This document shows positions 16,863 to 26,500 of a DNA stretch of 64,000 nucleotides, piece after piece. Origin of the DNA: Acidobacteriota bacterium (GTDB taxonomy: Bacteria; Acidobacteriota; Thermoanaerobaculia; Gp7-AA8); contig QHVT01000009.1 of NCBI GenBank assembly GCA_003223645.1, forward strand, positions 1-64,000, written 5' to 3'. Below the pieces are notes generated by a model, which was not told the DNA's origin, ran no database searches, and saw only the letters and a list, made by a program, of their open reading frames with translations. The stretch's first letter is position 1. Each line of letters opens with the position of its first letter. A program made the position numbers and the translations under genes.

Positions 16863-18200
16863 ATGGCAGCAGAGCGGCGCGCGATTCCTCTTCACACGAA
16901 GATTCTGATCGGGCTCGTCGCCGGCGCCGTCGCCGGCTGCGCGCTGAACGCGATCCTCGGCTCGGGCGCCCCCCAGCTCACGTTCGTCGCCGATCACATC
17001 ACCAATCCGATCGGACAGATCTTCATCCGCCTCCTGCTCCTGCTCGTCATTCCGCTCGTTTTCTCGAGTCTCACCCTCGGCGTCGCCGGACTCGGCGACC
17101 TCCGCACCATCGGACGCATCGGCGTGAAGAGCCTCCTCTACACGCTCGTGTTCTCCGCGATCAGCGTGTTCATCGGCATCACTCTCGCCAACACGATCCG
17201 GCCGGGCGAGCGCATCTCGCCCGAGGTCGCGGCGAAGCTGCAGGCGCAATACGGAAAAGACGCGTCCAGGCAAGTCGAGAGCGCGGTGAGTGCCGCGAAG
17301 TCGACGGACACGCCGATGCTCAAGGTCGTGAAGACGCTGATCCCGACGAACATCTTCTATTCGGTCAGCCAGCCGACGCCGGACATGCTCGGGCTGATGG
17401 TGTTCGCGCTCTTCTTCGGCATCTGCCTGACGATGATCGGGACGGAGCGCGCGGGACCGCTGCTCGCGGTGCTGGAAGCGATCTTCGGCGCGACCGAAGC
17501 GGGGATTCAGATCGTGATGCGCGTCGCGCCGTATTGCGTGTTCTGTCTTCTCTTCACGATGACGGCGAAGTTCGGCTTCGATCTCCTCGTCAGCCTCGGA
17601 TGGTTCGTCGCCACGGTGCTGCTCGGGCTCGCGCTGCACATGTTCGGCGTCTACTCGCTCTCCGTCGCGCTGCTTTCGAAAATCAATCCGATCGATTTCT
17701 TCCGCCGCATCAAGACCGTGATGATCACGGCCTTCTCGACTTCGTCTTCGAACGCGACGCTGCCGACGGCGCTGCGCGTCGGGGAGGAAAACCTCGGCAT
17801 CCCGCGCGAGATCAACTCGTTCGTGCTCACCGTCGGCGCGACCGCGAATCAAAACGGAACAGCGCTGTACGAAGGCGTGACCGTGCTCTTTCTCGCGCAG
17901 CTCGCCGGCATCCATCTCTCGCTCAGCACGCAACTGCTGGTGGTCGTGCTCGCGATCATCGGCGGCGTCGGCACGGCCGGCGTGCCGTCGGGATCGATCC
18001 CCTTCATCGCGCTCGTGCTCGCGCAGATCAACGTGAACCCGGAACTGATCGCGATCATCATCGGCGTCGACCGCATTCTCGACATGTGCCGCACGACGCT
18101 CAACGTGACGGGCGACCTCACGATCGCGACATACGTCGCGCGATCGGAGGGAGCGGAGCTGCTGCGGGAGATCCCGGAGCCGGCCGCGGTCGATTTGTAG
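16863..18200 (+). CDS. Dicarboxylate/amino acid:cation symporter (DAACS family)
   Basis: Protein of 445 residues with the GltPh-like fold: about eight membrane helices plus two re-entrant hairpins. The Ser-rich HP1 tip (TSSSNATLPTALRV) and the TM7 ion-binding motif (VGATANQNGTALYEG) are clear, with the HP2 region GVPSGSIPFIALVL and the TM8 substrate segment (VDRILDMCRTTLNVTGD). The Asp and the Arg of the last motif suggest an acidic amino acid or C4-dicarboxylate driven by Na+ or H+. It is monocistronic. The stop TAG is immediately followed by a repeat element. Confidence 0.93.
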   Translation: MAAERRAIPLHTKILIGLVAGAVAGCALNAILGSGAPQLTFVADHITNPIGQIFIRLLLLLVIPLVFSSLTLGVAGLGDLRTIGRIGVKSLLYTLVFSAISVFIGITLANTIRPGERISPEVAAKLQAQYGKDASRQVESAVSAAKSTDTPMLKVVKTLIPTNIFYSVSQPTPDMLGLMVFALFFGICLTMIGTERAGPLLAVLEAIFGATEAGIQIVMRVAPYCVFCLLFTMTAKFGFDLLVSLGWFVATVLLGLALHMFGVYSLSVALLSKINPIDFFRRIKTVMITAFSTSSSNATLPTALRVGEENLGIPREINSFVLTVGATANQNGTALYEGVTVLFLAQLAGIHLSLSTQLLVVVLAIIGGVGTAGVPSGSIPFIALVLAQINVNPELIAIIIGVDRILDMCRTTLNVTGDLTIATYVARSEGAELLREIPEPAAVDL

Positions 18201-18295
18201 TCACGCGGTTGCGCGGTCGCTCGGTTGCGCGGGTTGGACGGCATTCACGACAGCCGCGCAACCGCGTAACTGCGCGACTGCGCAACCGAACGTGC
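18198..18295. repeat. Palindrome of GGTTGCGCGGTCGCTC units after symporter stop
   Basis: Direct words GCGGTTGCGCGGTCGCTCGGTTGCGCGG are followed by a facing arm with CCGCGCAACCGCGTAACTGCGCG. The first unit starts at the symporter stop codon. A sister element of the same words lies at 62630-62728. Confidence 0.75.
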
Positions 18296-18322
18296 AGCTC
18301 GGGTTAGACTAGGTGCACAAGA

Positions 18323-19345
18323 ATGAGAGCGGCCACGATCCAACGTGTGAAGCGCCGCGTTCTGCGAGAGGCGGTGGCGGAAAACCTCGATGTGATTCGA
18401 GGTGCGCCGCCGCGTGCCGTCCGCCCGGGCAACCGCATCGCGCGCATCTGGCTGAAACGCGTACCGCTGCTCCTCGTCCCGCTCGCCCTCGGCGGCGCGT
18501 ACTTGGCGCGCGGAACTAGTGGAGGACAGGCAATCCTGCCTGTCCAACGCGGCGCGCCGGCATCTGCAGGACAGGCAGGATTGCCTGTCCTCCACGAAAC
18601 CACGACCTCGATCGAGCGCGTCACCTCGGCCGCGTTTCCGCTTGCGGTGAAGCGCGTGGTGCTCGACGCGGGACACGGCGGCACCGATCCCGGCGCGATT
18701 GCCGCGGACGTCATCGAAAAAGCGATCACGCTCGACATCGGCCATCGCCTGCACGCGCTGCTCGCGAAAGACGGCTTCGAAGTCATCACCACGCGCGCGG
18801 ACGATCGCACGATTGCCCTTCGCGAACGCGCGCGCGTCGCGAATGAATCGAACAGCGACATCTTCGTCTCGATCCACGTCAACTCGATCGTGAAACACAC
18901 GGCGAGTCGCGGCATCGAGACGTACTACCTCGGTCCGACCAGCGATCCGTCGCTGACGCAGCTCGCGGCCGCGGAGAATCGCGTGTCCGGCTATTCGCTC
19001 GGCGACATGCGCAAGCTGCTCGACGGCGTGTACGCCGACGCGCGGCGCGACGAGTCGTTCAAGCTCGCCGGCATCGTGCAGCAGGAGCTCTACTCGAAAC
19101 TGCGCGCCAGCGACATCGGGCTCGAAAACTGGGGCGTGAAGCGCGCGCCGTTCATCGTCCTCGTCGCCACCGACATGCCGGCGATTCTCGCGGAAGTCGG
19201 TTGTCTTTCCAACCAGCAGGAGGCCGCGATGCTGAACCGCGCGGAATACCGCCAGAAGATCGCCGACGCGCTCTTCGCCGGCATCCGCGCGTATGCGAGC
19301 GCAAATGATGGACCGAAGAAGAAAGGAATCCCGAATCATGGCTGA
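18323..19345 (+). CDS. N-acetylmuramoyl-L-alanine amidase (Amidase_3, AmiC type)
   Basis: Protein of 340 residues that should cleave the amide bond between muramic acid and the peptide stem in the periplasm. A basic N-terminus and one hydrophobic segment (about residues 49-62) act as anchor or signal. The catalytic domain starts near residue 112: DAGHGGTDPGAI, ENRVSG, SIHVNSI and AEVGCLSNQQE supply the zinc ligands and the catalytic Glu. Residues about 66-91 are encoded by an inserted palindromic repeat (18519-18595) and lie in the linker before the domain. The stop overlaps the start of the actin-like gene by 8 bp. Confidence 0.9.
   Translation: MRAATIQRVKRRVLREAVAENLDVIRGAPPRAVRPGNRIARIWLKRVPLLLVPLALGGAYLARGTSGGQAILPVQRGAPASAGQAGLPVLHETTTSIERVTSAAFPLAVKRVVLDAGHGGTDPGAIAADVIEKAITLDIGHRLHALLAKDGFEVITTRADDRTIALRERARVANESNSDIFVSIHVNSIVKHTASRGIETYYLGPTSDPSLTQLAAAENRVSGYSLGDMRKLLDGVYADARRDESFKLAGIVQQELYSKLRASDIGLENWGVKRAPFIVLVATDMPAILAEVGCLSNQQEAAMLNRAEYRQKIADALFAGIRAYASANDGPKKKGIPNHG
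18519..18595. repeat. GTGGAGGACAGGCAAT palindrome inserted in amidase gene
   Basis: The same outer arms as 2962-3015 (GTGGAGGACAGGCAATC / GATTGCCTGTCCTCCAC) occur here within the coding sequence. It is read through in frame as a Gly/Ala/Pro-rich linker (SGGQAILPV ... GQAGLPVLH). The reading frame continues into the intact catalytic domain. Confidence 0.85.
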
Positions 19346-20357
19346 CATCCTTCACGTAGGCATCGACCTCGGCACGTCGCGCAGCGCGATCTCCGCGTCG
19401 AACGGCGAGCGCTTCGTCGTCGACAGCTTCGTCGGATGGCCGCTCGACATGGTCGCGCGCAAAGTGCTCAAGCGCGACGTGCTCATCGGACACGAGGCCG
19501 TTGCGAATCGCACGATGCTCGACCTGCATCGTCCGCTCGAGCGCGGCCTCTTGAAGGAAGGCTCGGACAAAGACGTCGAGGCGGTGCGCGAGCTCCTGCT
19601 GCATCTCCTCCGCCTCGTCGGCGTCAACGGCCAGAACGACGCGGCCAACGTGCGCGCGGTCGTCGGCGTTCCGGCGGCGTCGCTGCGGACGAACAAGCAG
19701 TACCTCCGCAACTCGATGAAGGGAATCGTCGACAGTCTGTTGATCGTGTCCGAGCCGTTCGCGGTCGCGTACGGACTCGACGCGCTGCTGCACACGATGA
19801 TCATCGACATCGGCGCCGGCACGACCGACTTCTGCGTGATGAAGGGCCGCTATCCGACGGAAGAGGATCAGCGGACGCTGACGATCGCCGGCGACTCGAT
19901 CGACACACAACTCCTGAAGTTGATCGAAGAGCGTTACCCGCAGGCGAACGTGACGGTGTTCATGGTGCGCGACTGGAAAGAAAAGCACAGCTTCGTCGGC
20001 GAGCCGCAGAGCCAGGTCGTCGTCACCGCGCCGGTGAAAGGCGTGCCGACGGAGATCGACATTACGAACGAAATGCACGCCGCCTGCGAGACGATCCTCC
20101 CGCCGGTCATCGAGACGATGATCGACCTCCTCGCGCGCGTCGAGCCGGAGTTCCAGGAGCGCGTGCGCACCAACATCATCCTCTCCGGCGGCGGCGGACT
20201 CATTCGCGGATTGCCCGAGGCGCTCGAGGGAGCATTGAAGGGCGTGGGCGGAGGGAAGGTGCGCTACATGGAGGATCCGGTGTTTGTCGGAAGCGATGGA
20301 GGGCTGGCGCTGGCGATCGACGCGCCGGAGGGGGACTGGGAGAAGCTGACGGCTTGA
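19338..20357 (+). CDS. Actin-like ATPase (MamK/MreB-like)
   Basis: Protein of 339 residues in the actin/Hsp70 superfamily: phosphate-1 loop GIDLGTSRSAI, connect-1/phosphate-2 IDIGAGTTDFCV and adenosine motif ILSGGGGLIRGLPEAL. The overall sequence reads closer to MamK than to MreB; I see no magnetosome genes around it. Filament formation on the cytoplasmic side is inferred from the family. The ATG lies within the end of the amidase gene (8-bp overlap, GGAATC upstream), suggesting that filament and cell-wall hydrolase are made together and may work together in shape or division. Confidence 0.85.
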   Translation: MADILHVGIDLGTSRSAISASNGERFVVDSFVGWPLDMVARKVLKRDVLIGHEAVANRTMLDLHRPLERGLLKEGSDKDVEAVRELLLHLLRLVGVNGQNDAANVRAVVGVPAASLRTNKQYLRNSMKGIVDSLLIVSEPFAVAYGLDALLHTMIIDIGAGTTDFCVMKGRYPTEEDQRTLTIAGDSIDTQLLKLIEERYPQANVTVFMVRDWKEKHSFVGEPQSQVVVTAPVKGVPTEIDITNEMHAACETILPPVIETMIDLLARVEPEFQERVRTNIILSGGGGLIRGLPEALEGALKGVGGGKVRYMEDPVFVGSDGGLALAIDAPEGDWEKLTA

Positions 20358-20443
20358 ACGCAGAACGCAGAGCGCAGAATTTAGAACGAAGAGATTTCTA
20401 AATTCTTCGTTCTGCGTTCTGCGTTCTGCGTTCCTGGCCGCGT
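20355..20443. repeat. Heptad palindrome (AACGCAG)n after actin-like gene
   Basis: The stop codon TGA is the start of TGAACGCAGAACGCAG. Direct AACGCAG / AGCGCAG units run to about 20380, and after ATTTAGAACGAAGAGATTTCTAAAT the facing CTGCGTT units follow to 20433, with a further CTGCGTT copy at about 20443-20450. The pattern is the same as the AAGGCAG elements of the sdh operon with a different 7-mer. Confidence 0.85.
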
Positions 20444-20482
20444 TCTGCGTTCCTGGCTTTACCGGGCCCGACCATCCTCCAG

Positions 20483-20508
20483 GTGTAGGGCAGGCTTTCC
20501 AGCCTGCC
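20483..20508. repeat. GTGTAGGGCAGGCTTTCCAGCC hairpin
   Basis: Short hairpin GGGCAGGCTTTCCAGCCTGCCC, identical in its core to 3101-3126. It lies 40 bp before the kinase start codon. Confidence 0.75.
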
Positions 20509-20549
20509 CCGGTCATAAAGTTCGCGCACTACCGGTTATCATCCGAACT

Positions 20550-22511
20550 ATGTCCTCGTTCCGCTGTCTCCGCTGTAAGAGTGAGATCGATTCGGCCTTC
20601 CGCGCGTGTCCGCATTGCGGGGACGTGATCACGGAATTCACGCGTCGGTACACCGGCAATCTGCTCGACGGAAAGTATGAGATCGTCGAGCGCCTCGGCG
20701 CGGGGGGGATGGGGCAGGTCTTCAAGGCCACGCACAAGTACCTCGGCGCGACGCGCGTCATCAAGGTCGTGCATCCGCAGATCGTCGAGAACAAGGACGC
20801 ACAGGACCGCTTTCTCCGCGAAGCGCGCGCGGCGACGAAGGTCACGCACCCGAACGTCGCGGCGATGTACGACTTCGCCGAGCTACCGGACGGCTCGCAC
20901 TACATGGTCTCGGAGTTCATCGACGGCGAGAACCTCGCGCAGAAGCTCCGCGCTCGCGGAACGCTGCCGCCGAAGGAAGCGCTGAAGATCATCATCCAGA
21001 CGCTGAACGGCCTCGAGGCGATTCACAAGGCCGGCATCATCCACCGCGACGTGAGCCCCGAGAACATCATGCTCACGCGCGACGGCACGGTGAAGATCAT
21101 CGACCTCGGCGTCGCGAAAGTCGACGACGTGGCGGAGGTGAACGCGACGCGCACCGGCATCTTCGTCGGCAAGCTGCGCTACGCGTCACCGGAACAACTC
21201 GGCCTCATGAATGAAGGCGAGCGCATCGACGGACGCGCCGACGTCTACGCGACCGGCATGGTGTTGTACGAACTGCTGACCGGACGCCCGCCGTATGAGG
21301 CGAAGTCGCCGCACGAATACTTCCTCATCCACACGCGTGAACAGGAAGCAGCGATCAGCGCGCTGCCACCGGACATGCCGGGCAGCGAGGCGATTCAAAA
21401 CGCGCTGAAGCGCGCGCTCGCGCGCGACCGCAATCTGCGTTTCAGCAGCGCGAGAGAATTCGCGACTGCGCTGGAAGAGATCGAGCGCTCGCTGCCGAAT
21501 CCGCAGGCGATGCCGACGATGGCGCTGCCGCTCGACGGCGACGAGACGATGCGCATGAAGTCGCAGCAGGTCGCGCTGAACGTCGACACGCTGCATCGCG
21601 AGACGCTGCGCACCGACGCACCTGCGCCTCCCCCACCGCCGGCCGCCTCCGCGGCACCGCCGACCATCCTCACACCGCTCCCCGCGCTGAACAGCGAGCC
21701 CGCGCCGCCGCCGCAGGCATTCGTCGCGGCTCCGCCCACGCAAATGGAAGCCGGCATCAAGCCGGTGTGGGTGGTGCTGTTCGTCGTGTTCATCGCGTTC
21801 GCAGCGATCGCGGGCGGGGGATTTCTGCTGTATCCGAAGGTGAAGGGATTGCTTGCGGCGAAGTCTGTCAGGACGGATACGACCGATACGACGACTACGA
21901 CAGCTACGACGACAGGTACGACAACACCTACGACTACGACGGAGCCTCCGCGGATTTCGCAGGCGTCGGTGAATGTGGTGCCGCCGCCCACTACGACGAC
22001 CGTGGAGACTTCGACGCTCATCGAGACGCCGCCCGTGGCTACGACGACGACGCACGCGCCGCCGCCGCCAATTACGGAGACCATCGCGCCGCCGATCAAA
22101 AAACCGCATGTCGAACCGCCGCCGCGCGACGAAGAACCGCCGCAGCCGGCGTTCAACGGCGAGAGCTACATCGACGGCGGCGATAATCCCGACGCCAACG
22201 CGCGCGCGCTTCGATTCCTGCGCAATCAGGTGCGCGGCGTGAAAAACGTCGAAGCGCACGGGGACGACATCGTCGACGCGATCCAGACCGAGATGCCGTA
22301 TCTCAACATCGTCGGCGACGCGAATGTCGAGATCCGCTTCTCCGGTTCGTTCGATGTCAGCCGCGGAATCCGCACGCGCGAAGGCCACGGCACGGTGCTC
22401 AAGAACGGACGCGTGATCTTCCGCTGGGAGCTGCCGCGCGAGACCACGAAGTTCGGCGCCCCCGCGCAGAACGCGTTCGCGCGCACGCTCAGCGACGCAT
22501 TCAGCGAATGA
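20550..22511 (+). CDS. Ser/Thr protein kinase with zinc ribbon and membrane anchor
   Basis: Protein of 653 residues. An N-terminal zinc ribbon (CLRCKS ... CPHCGD) precedes a Hanks-type kinase domain (about 40-305) with GAGGMGQVF, the Lys in RVIKVVHP, catalytic loop [14 protein letters not shown] in place of DFG (IIDLGVAK) and APE-region YASPEQLG. A Pro/Ala linker, one membrane helix (about 408-430, [15 protein letters not shown]), a Thr-rich stretch (TTTTTATTTGTTT) and a C-terminal extracytoplasmic domain of about 120 residues follow. The outside domain is not a PASTA repeat and is not recognised. The ExbD-like gene follows 52 bp later. Confidence 0.9.
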   Translation: MSSFRCLRCKSEIDSAFRACPHCGDVITEFTRRYTGNLLDGKYEIVERLGAGGMGQVFKATHKYLGATRVIKVVHPQIVENKDAQDRFLREARAATKVTHPNVAAMYDFAELPDGSHYMVSEFIDGENLAQKLRARGTLPPKEALKIIIQTLNGLEAIHKAGIIHRDVSPENIMLTRDGTVKIIDLGVAKVDDVAEVNATRTGIFVGKLRYASPEQLGLMNEGERIDGRADVYATGMVLYELLTGRPPYEAKSPHEYFLIHTREQEAAISALPPDMPGSEAIQNALKRALARDRNLRFSSAREFATALEEIERSLPNPQAMPTMALPLDGDETMRMKSQQVALNVDTLHRETLRTDAPAPPPPPAASAAPPTILTPLPALNSEPAPPPQAFVAAPPTQMEAGIKPVWVVLFVVFIAFAAIAGGGFLLYPKVKGLLAAKSVRTDTTDTTTTTATTTGTTTPTTTTEPPRISQASVNVVPPPTTTTVETSTLIETPPVATTTTHAPPPPITETIAPPIKKPHVEPPPRDEEPPQPAFNGESYIDGGDNPDANARALRFLRNQVRGVKNVEAHGDDIVDAIQTEMPYLNIVGDANVEIRFSGSFDVSRGIRTREGHGTVLKNGRVIFRWELPRETTKFGAPAQNAFARTLSDAFSE

Positions 22512-22563
22512 CCGCGGTTACTCGCGGATGCCTCCCGGTGTCCAACACACCAGGAGGCACATC

Positions 22564-22962
22564 ATGCGCGCGACTCGATCGAGCACGCTCAACGCGGAGA
22601 TCAATGTCACTCCACTCGTCGACGTCTGTCTCGTCCTCTTGATCATCTTCATGCTCTTCCTCCCGCAAATGGTGCCGGGCGTCAAAGTGCAACTGCCGGA
22701 GACGACGAAGAGCGGCGACATCGACAAGCGCGTCTTCCCGATTACGGTGAAGAGCGACGGCACGGTCTACCTCGATAAGCTGATCGTGCGTCAGGAAGAA
22801 GTGCCGTCCGCGCTGCGGCAGCTGCACGCGACCGCGGCGTCGCGTCCGATCGCGGTGCGCGGCGACAAGCATGCGATGTACGGCGCAATCCTCGACGTCC
22901 TCGCCGCCAGCCGCGACGCGGGATGGCAGGACGTCGCGCTGGTGCACGTCGAGCGGCGATAG
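22564..22962 (+). CDS. ExbD/TolR-family biopolymer transport protein
   Basis: Protein of 132 residues with a single N-terminal membrane helix (TPLVDVCLVLLIIFMLFLP) and the catalytic Asp of the family (PLVDV), which carries proton flow in ExbB-ExbD or TolQ-TolR motors. A periplasmic domain follows (RPIAVRGDKHAMYGAILDVL). The ATG at 22564 is set by AGGAGG six bases upstream; an in-frame GTG-type start earlier lacks such a site. No ExbB/TolQ gene is adjacent, so the stator partner must be encoded elsewhere. It is followed by the repeat array. Confidence 0.9.
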   Translation: MRATRSSTLNAEINVTPLVDVCLVLLIIFMLFLPQMVPGVKVQLPETTKSGDIDKRVFPITVKSDGTVYLDKLIVRQEEVPSALRQLHATAASRPIAVRGDKHAMYGAILDVLAASRDAGWQDVALVHVERR

Positions 22963-22966
22963 TGGT

Positions 22967-22990
22967 GAGGGCAGCGGCACCCACAAATGC
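22967..22990. repeat. Half element of the CCGCTGAGGGCAGCGGCACCCAC family
   Basis: GGTGAGGGCAGCGGCACCCACAAA directly after the ExbD stop matches the right arm of the 8185-8280 element. The left arm is absent here, so it looks like a decayed or partial copy. Confidence 0.6.
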
Positions 22991-23026
22991 ATGCGGCGCC
23001 GCAGCGGCGCACGTGCAGACCGGGGG

Positions 23027-23344
23027 TGCGGCAGTGCAGCGCGACGACGCTGCACTGCAGGCCGGCGGTGGAGCAGTGCAGCGCGGCGGCGCTGCAATGC
23101 GGCGCGGGCGGTGCGCACGTGCAGCGCGGCGGCGCTGCAATGCAGCGCGGGCGGTGCGCAGTGCAGCGCGGCGGCGCTGCAATGCAGCGCGGGCGGTGCG
23201 CAGTGCAGCGCGACGGCGCTGCAATGCAGCGCGAGCGGTGCGCAGTGCAGCGCGACGGCGCTGCAATGCAGCGCGGGCGGTGCGCAGTGCAGCGCGGCGG
23301 CGCTGCAATGCAGCGCGGGCGGTGCGCACGTGCAGCGCGGCAGG
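23027..23344. repeat. Tandem array of 42-bp units with nested TGCAGCGC palindromes
   Basis: Five 42-43-bp units begin at 23111, 23154, 23196, 23238 and 23280, with a partial sixth at 23322. Degenerate copies extend back to about 23027. Each unit carries TGCAGCGC in alternating orientation: TGCAGCGC-N4-GCGCTGCA-A-TGCAGCGC, then GGGCGGTGCGCA. Units differ only by a few G/A changes. It is open in several frames because of composition, but no frame has a ribosome site or a recognisable protein. It occupies the 575-bp spacer between exbD-like and glutamate dehydrogenase genes, whose 3' ends converge. I see nothing definable in 23345-23537. Confidence 0.9.
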
Positions 23345-23537
23345 GGCGCGATGAAGCGAAAACGCGGCGTAAGTCCACGGACCGAGCATTCGTGCGTGTC
23401 ACCGCCAGGAGCTTGCGCGGCAGAAACGACGTTCTCAGGCGCGTTGCGCCGCTCGAAGTCGCAGGTCGTGACATGGCGACAAGCATGCCGCGAGGCGGAG
23501 CAATCCACGCAGCCGCCCGTGGCGGCTAGTGGACGTG

Positions 23538-26500
23538 TCAGCTGTCGACCAACGTCCTCAATTGCCGCGACGCCACGGTGAGCATCGCCAGGTCGACGGC
23601 GTTCGCGGCGCGGAACTCGTTCATCGTCTGATCGACGCGCTCGACGACGCGCGGGCGTGCGGAGAGCCACGCATCGACGGGATTCGCGGCGCCGTTCGTT
23701 TCGGTGATGACGCGCGACGCGAGGGTGCTCTGGTAGTTGAAGAGATCGTCGACGAGGGTCGCGATCGCGCTCTTCTGCCACGGCGTTTCGGCGACGATCT
23801 TCGACGTCGCGTTGCGGAGGCTGTCGAGCGAGAGGCGCGCGCCGACACCGAAGTAGACGCGCGCGACCTCTTCGACTCCATGCGACGCGTCGCGGCGCGC
23901 GATACGCACGATGTCCATCGCCGACGTCATCACGTCGAGGCTGGCCACGCGCTGCGCGAGGTCGTCGGGGATGCCGTCGACGGTGAGCTCGGACTCGCGC
24001 ACGCGCACGCTGGAGAGCATCGACGCGGGCAGAATCGCGCCGAGGTTTTGTTGGATCGCGGCGATGCGCGGGCGGAACTCGGCGATCAATGCGGCGACGT
24101 CGAGCTTCTCGTAAGAACTGCGCAGCAGCCAGGTGATCGCGCGCTCGAGGAGGCCGGCCACGGCGATGAGCATGTCGATCTGCGCGCTGGCCGGCAGTTT
24201 GTTGTCGAGCGACTCGATCTCCGACCAGATCGTGCGGAGGTCGAACGAGTCGCGCATGATGATGAACGCGCGCGCGATGTCGGCCGGCGGCTTGCCGGTC
24301 TCGTCGCAGCTCTGCCACGCGAAGTTCGGCCGCACGCGGTTGACGATCGCGTTGGTGACGATCGTGGCGATGATCTCGCGGCGCAGTTTGTGCCGCTCGA
24401 TCGCGGCGCGAAAGCGCGCGCGGAGGTCGTCGGGGAAATACAAAACCAAATCGTCGACGAGTTGCGGGTCGTCGGGGAGATCGGACTTCAGCAGGTCTTC
24501 GTACAGCACGAGCTTCGCGTACGCGAGGAGCACCGCGATCTCGGGCCGCGTGAGACCGGTTCCCTGCGCGTGGCGGTCGACGATCGTCTCGTCGTCGGGC
24601 AAGCCTTCGGTGAGGCGATCGAGCTTGCCGGCCTTCTCGAGTCCGCGCATGAAGCGCGCCTGCGCGTCGAGCTGCGGCTCTCCGAGGGTGTGCGTGACCG
24701 AGATCGCCTGCGTCTGTTCGTAGTTGTCGCGCAGCACGAGGCGGCCGACGTCGTCCGTCATCTCGGCGATGATGCGGTTGCGCTCGTCGATGCCGGACAG
24801 TTCCTTGCGCGCGATCGCGTCGTACAGCGTGATCTTGATGTTGACTTCGTGGTCGGAGGTATCGACGCCGGCGGAGTTGTCGATCGCGTCGGTGTTGATC
24901 TTGCCGCCGCCGAGCGCGTACTCGATGCGGCCGCGCTGCGTGAAGCCGAGGTTCGCGCCTTCGCCGACGACGCGCACGCGGATCTCGTTGCCGTTCACGC
25001 GCATCGCATCGTTCGCGCGATCACGCGCCGCGGCCTGGTCTTCCCAGCTCGCCTTGACATATGTTCCGATGCCGCCGAGCCAGAGCAGGTCCGCGTTCGC
25101 GCGGAGAATCGCGCGCATCAATTCCGCCGGCGCGACGACGCGCTTCGGCAGCTCGAACAGCGCCTGCACTTCGTCCGACAGCGCGATCGTCTTCGCGCTG
25201 CGCTCGTACACCGCGCCGCCTTTCGACAGCAGCGACGTGTCGTAGCCGTTCCAGTTCAGGCGGTTGTCGAACATCCGCTTGCGCTCGGCGAAGCTCGTCG
25301 ACGGATTCGGATCGGGGTCCACGATGATGTGCGAGTGATTGAACGCGGCGAACAGTTTGATGTGATGCGAGAGCAGCATCGCGTTGCCGAACACGTCGCC
25401 GGACATGTCGCCGACGCCGACGACCGTGAAGTCCTCGGTTTGCGTATCGAGGCCGAGCTCGCGGAAGTGGCGCTTCACCGCCTCCCATCCGCCGCGCGCG
25501 GTGATGCCCATGCCTTTGTGGTCGTAGCCCGCGGATCCGCCTGACGCGAACGCGTCGCCGAGCCAGAAGTTGTATTCGCCGGAGATCGCGTTCGCGATGT
25601 CGGAGAACGTCGCCGTGCCTTTGTCGGCGGCGACGACGAGATACGGATCATCGGCATCGCGGCGCACGACGTCCTTCGGCAGGATCAGCTGATCGCCGTA
25701 CAAGTTGTCGGTGATGTCGAGCATGCCGCGCAGCAGCGTCTTGTACGACTCGACGCCTTCCTGCTGGAACGTCGCACGATCGGCGGACGGATTCTTCACG
25801 ACGAATCCGCCTTTCGATCCGACCGGCACGATGACGACGTTCTTCACCATCTGCGCTTTCATCAGTCCGAGAATCTCCGTGCGGAAGTCCTCGCGGCGGT
25901 CGGACCAGCGGATCCCGCCGCGAGCGACTTTGCCGCCGCGCAGATGGATGCCTTCCATCCACGGCGCGTACACGAAGATCTCGAACATCGGACGCGGCAG
26001 CGGCAGCTCGGGCACGAGCGCGGAGTCGAGCTTGAACGAGAGATAGAGTTTGCGATCGCCGTTTGAGTCGCGCTGGAAGTAGTTCGTACGCAGCGTGGCC
26101 TCGATGAGGCTCACGTACAGACGGAGGATGCGATCCTCGTCCGGAGCCGTGACGCGCTCGAGCGCGTCTTCGATCTGTGACCGGATGCCGAGCGACGCGC
26201 CTTTGCGTCCGAGCCCGACCTCGCCCATCGACGGATCGAAGTAGTTTTTGAAGAGCACGATGATGTTGCGCGTGATCGCCGGATGTTTCGCCAGCGTCTG
26301 CTGGATGTACGCCTCGCTGAGCGTGACGCCGACCTGCCGCAGGTACTTCGCGTACGCGCGCATGACGACGACTTCGTGCCACTCCAGCTCCGCGCCGAGG
26401 ACGAGGCGGTTGAAGCCATCGTTCTCGGCCTGCCGCGTCCAGACGCGGATGAACGCGTCCTGAAATTTTTCTTTCAGCGGCGCGAGGTCGTCCTGCATCC

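Noticed and set aside
19338-20357. Magnetosome gene cluster around the MamK-like gene
   Set aside because: No mamA, mamB, mamE or other magnetosome genes flank it; neighbours are an amidase and a Ser/Thr kinase.
22970-23389. Open frames on both strands through the 42-bp array (Ala/Arg/Cys-rich proteins)
   Set aside because: The 42-bp unit is a multiple of three and GC-rich, so it stays open in several frames at once. No ribosome site or recognisable protein is seen.
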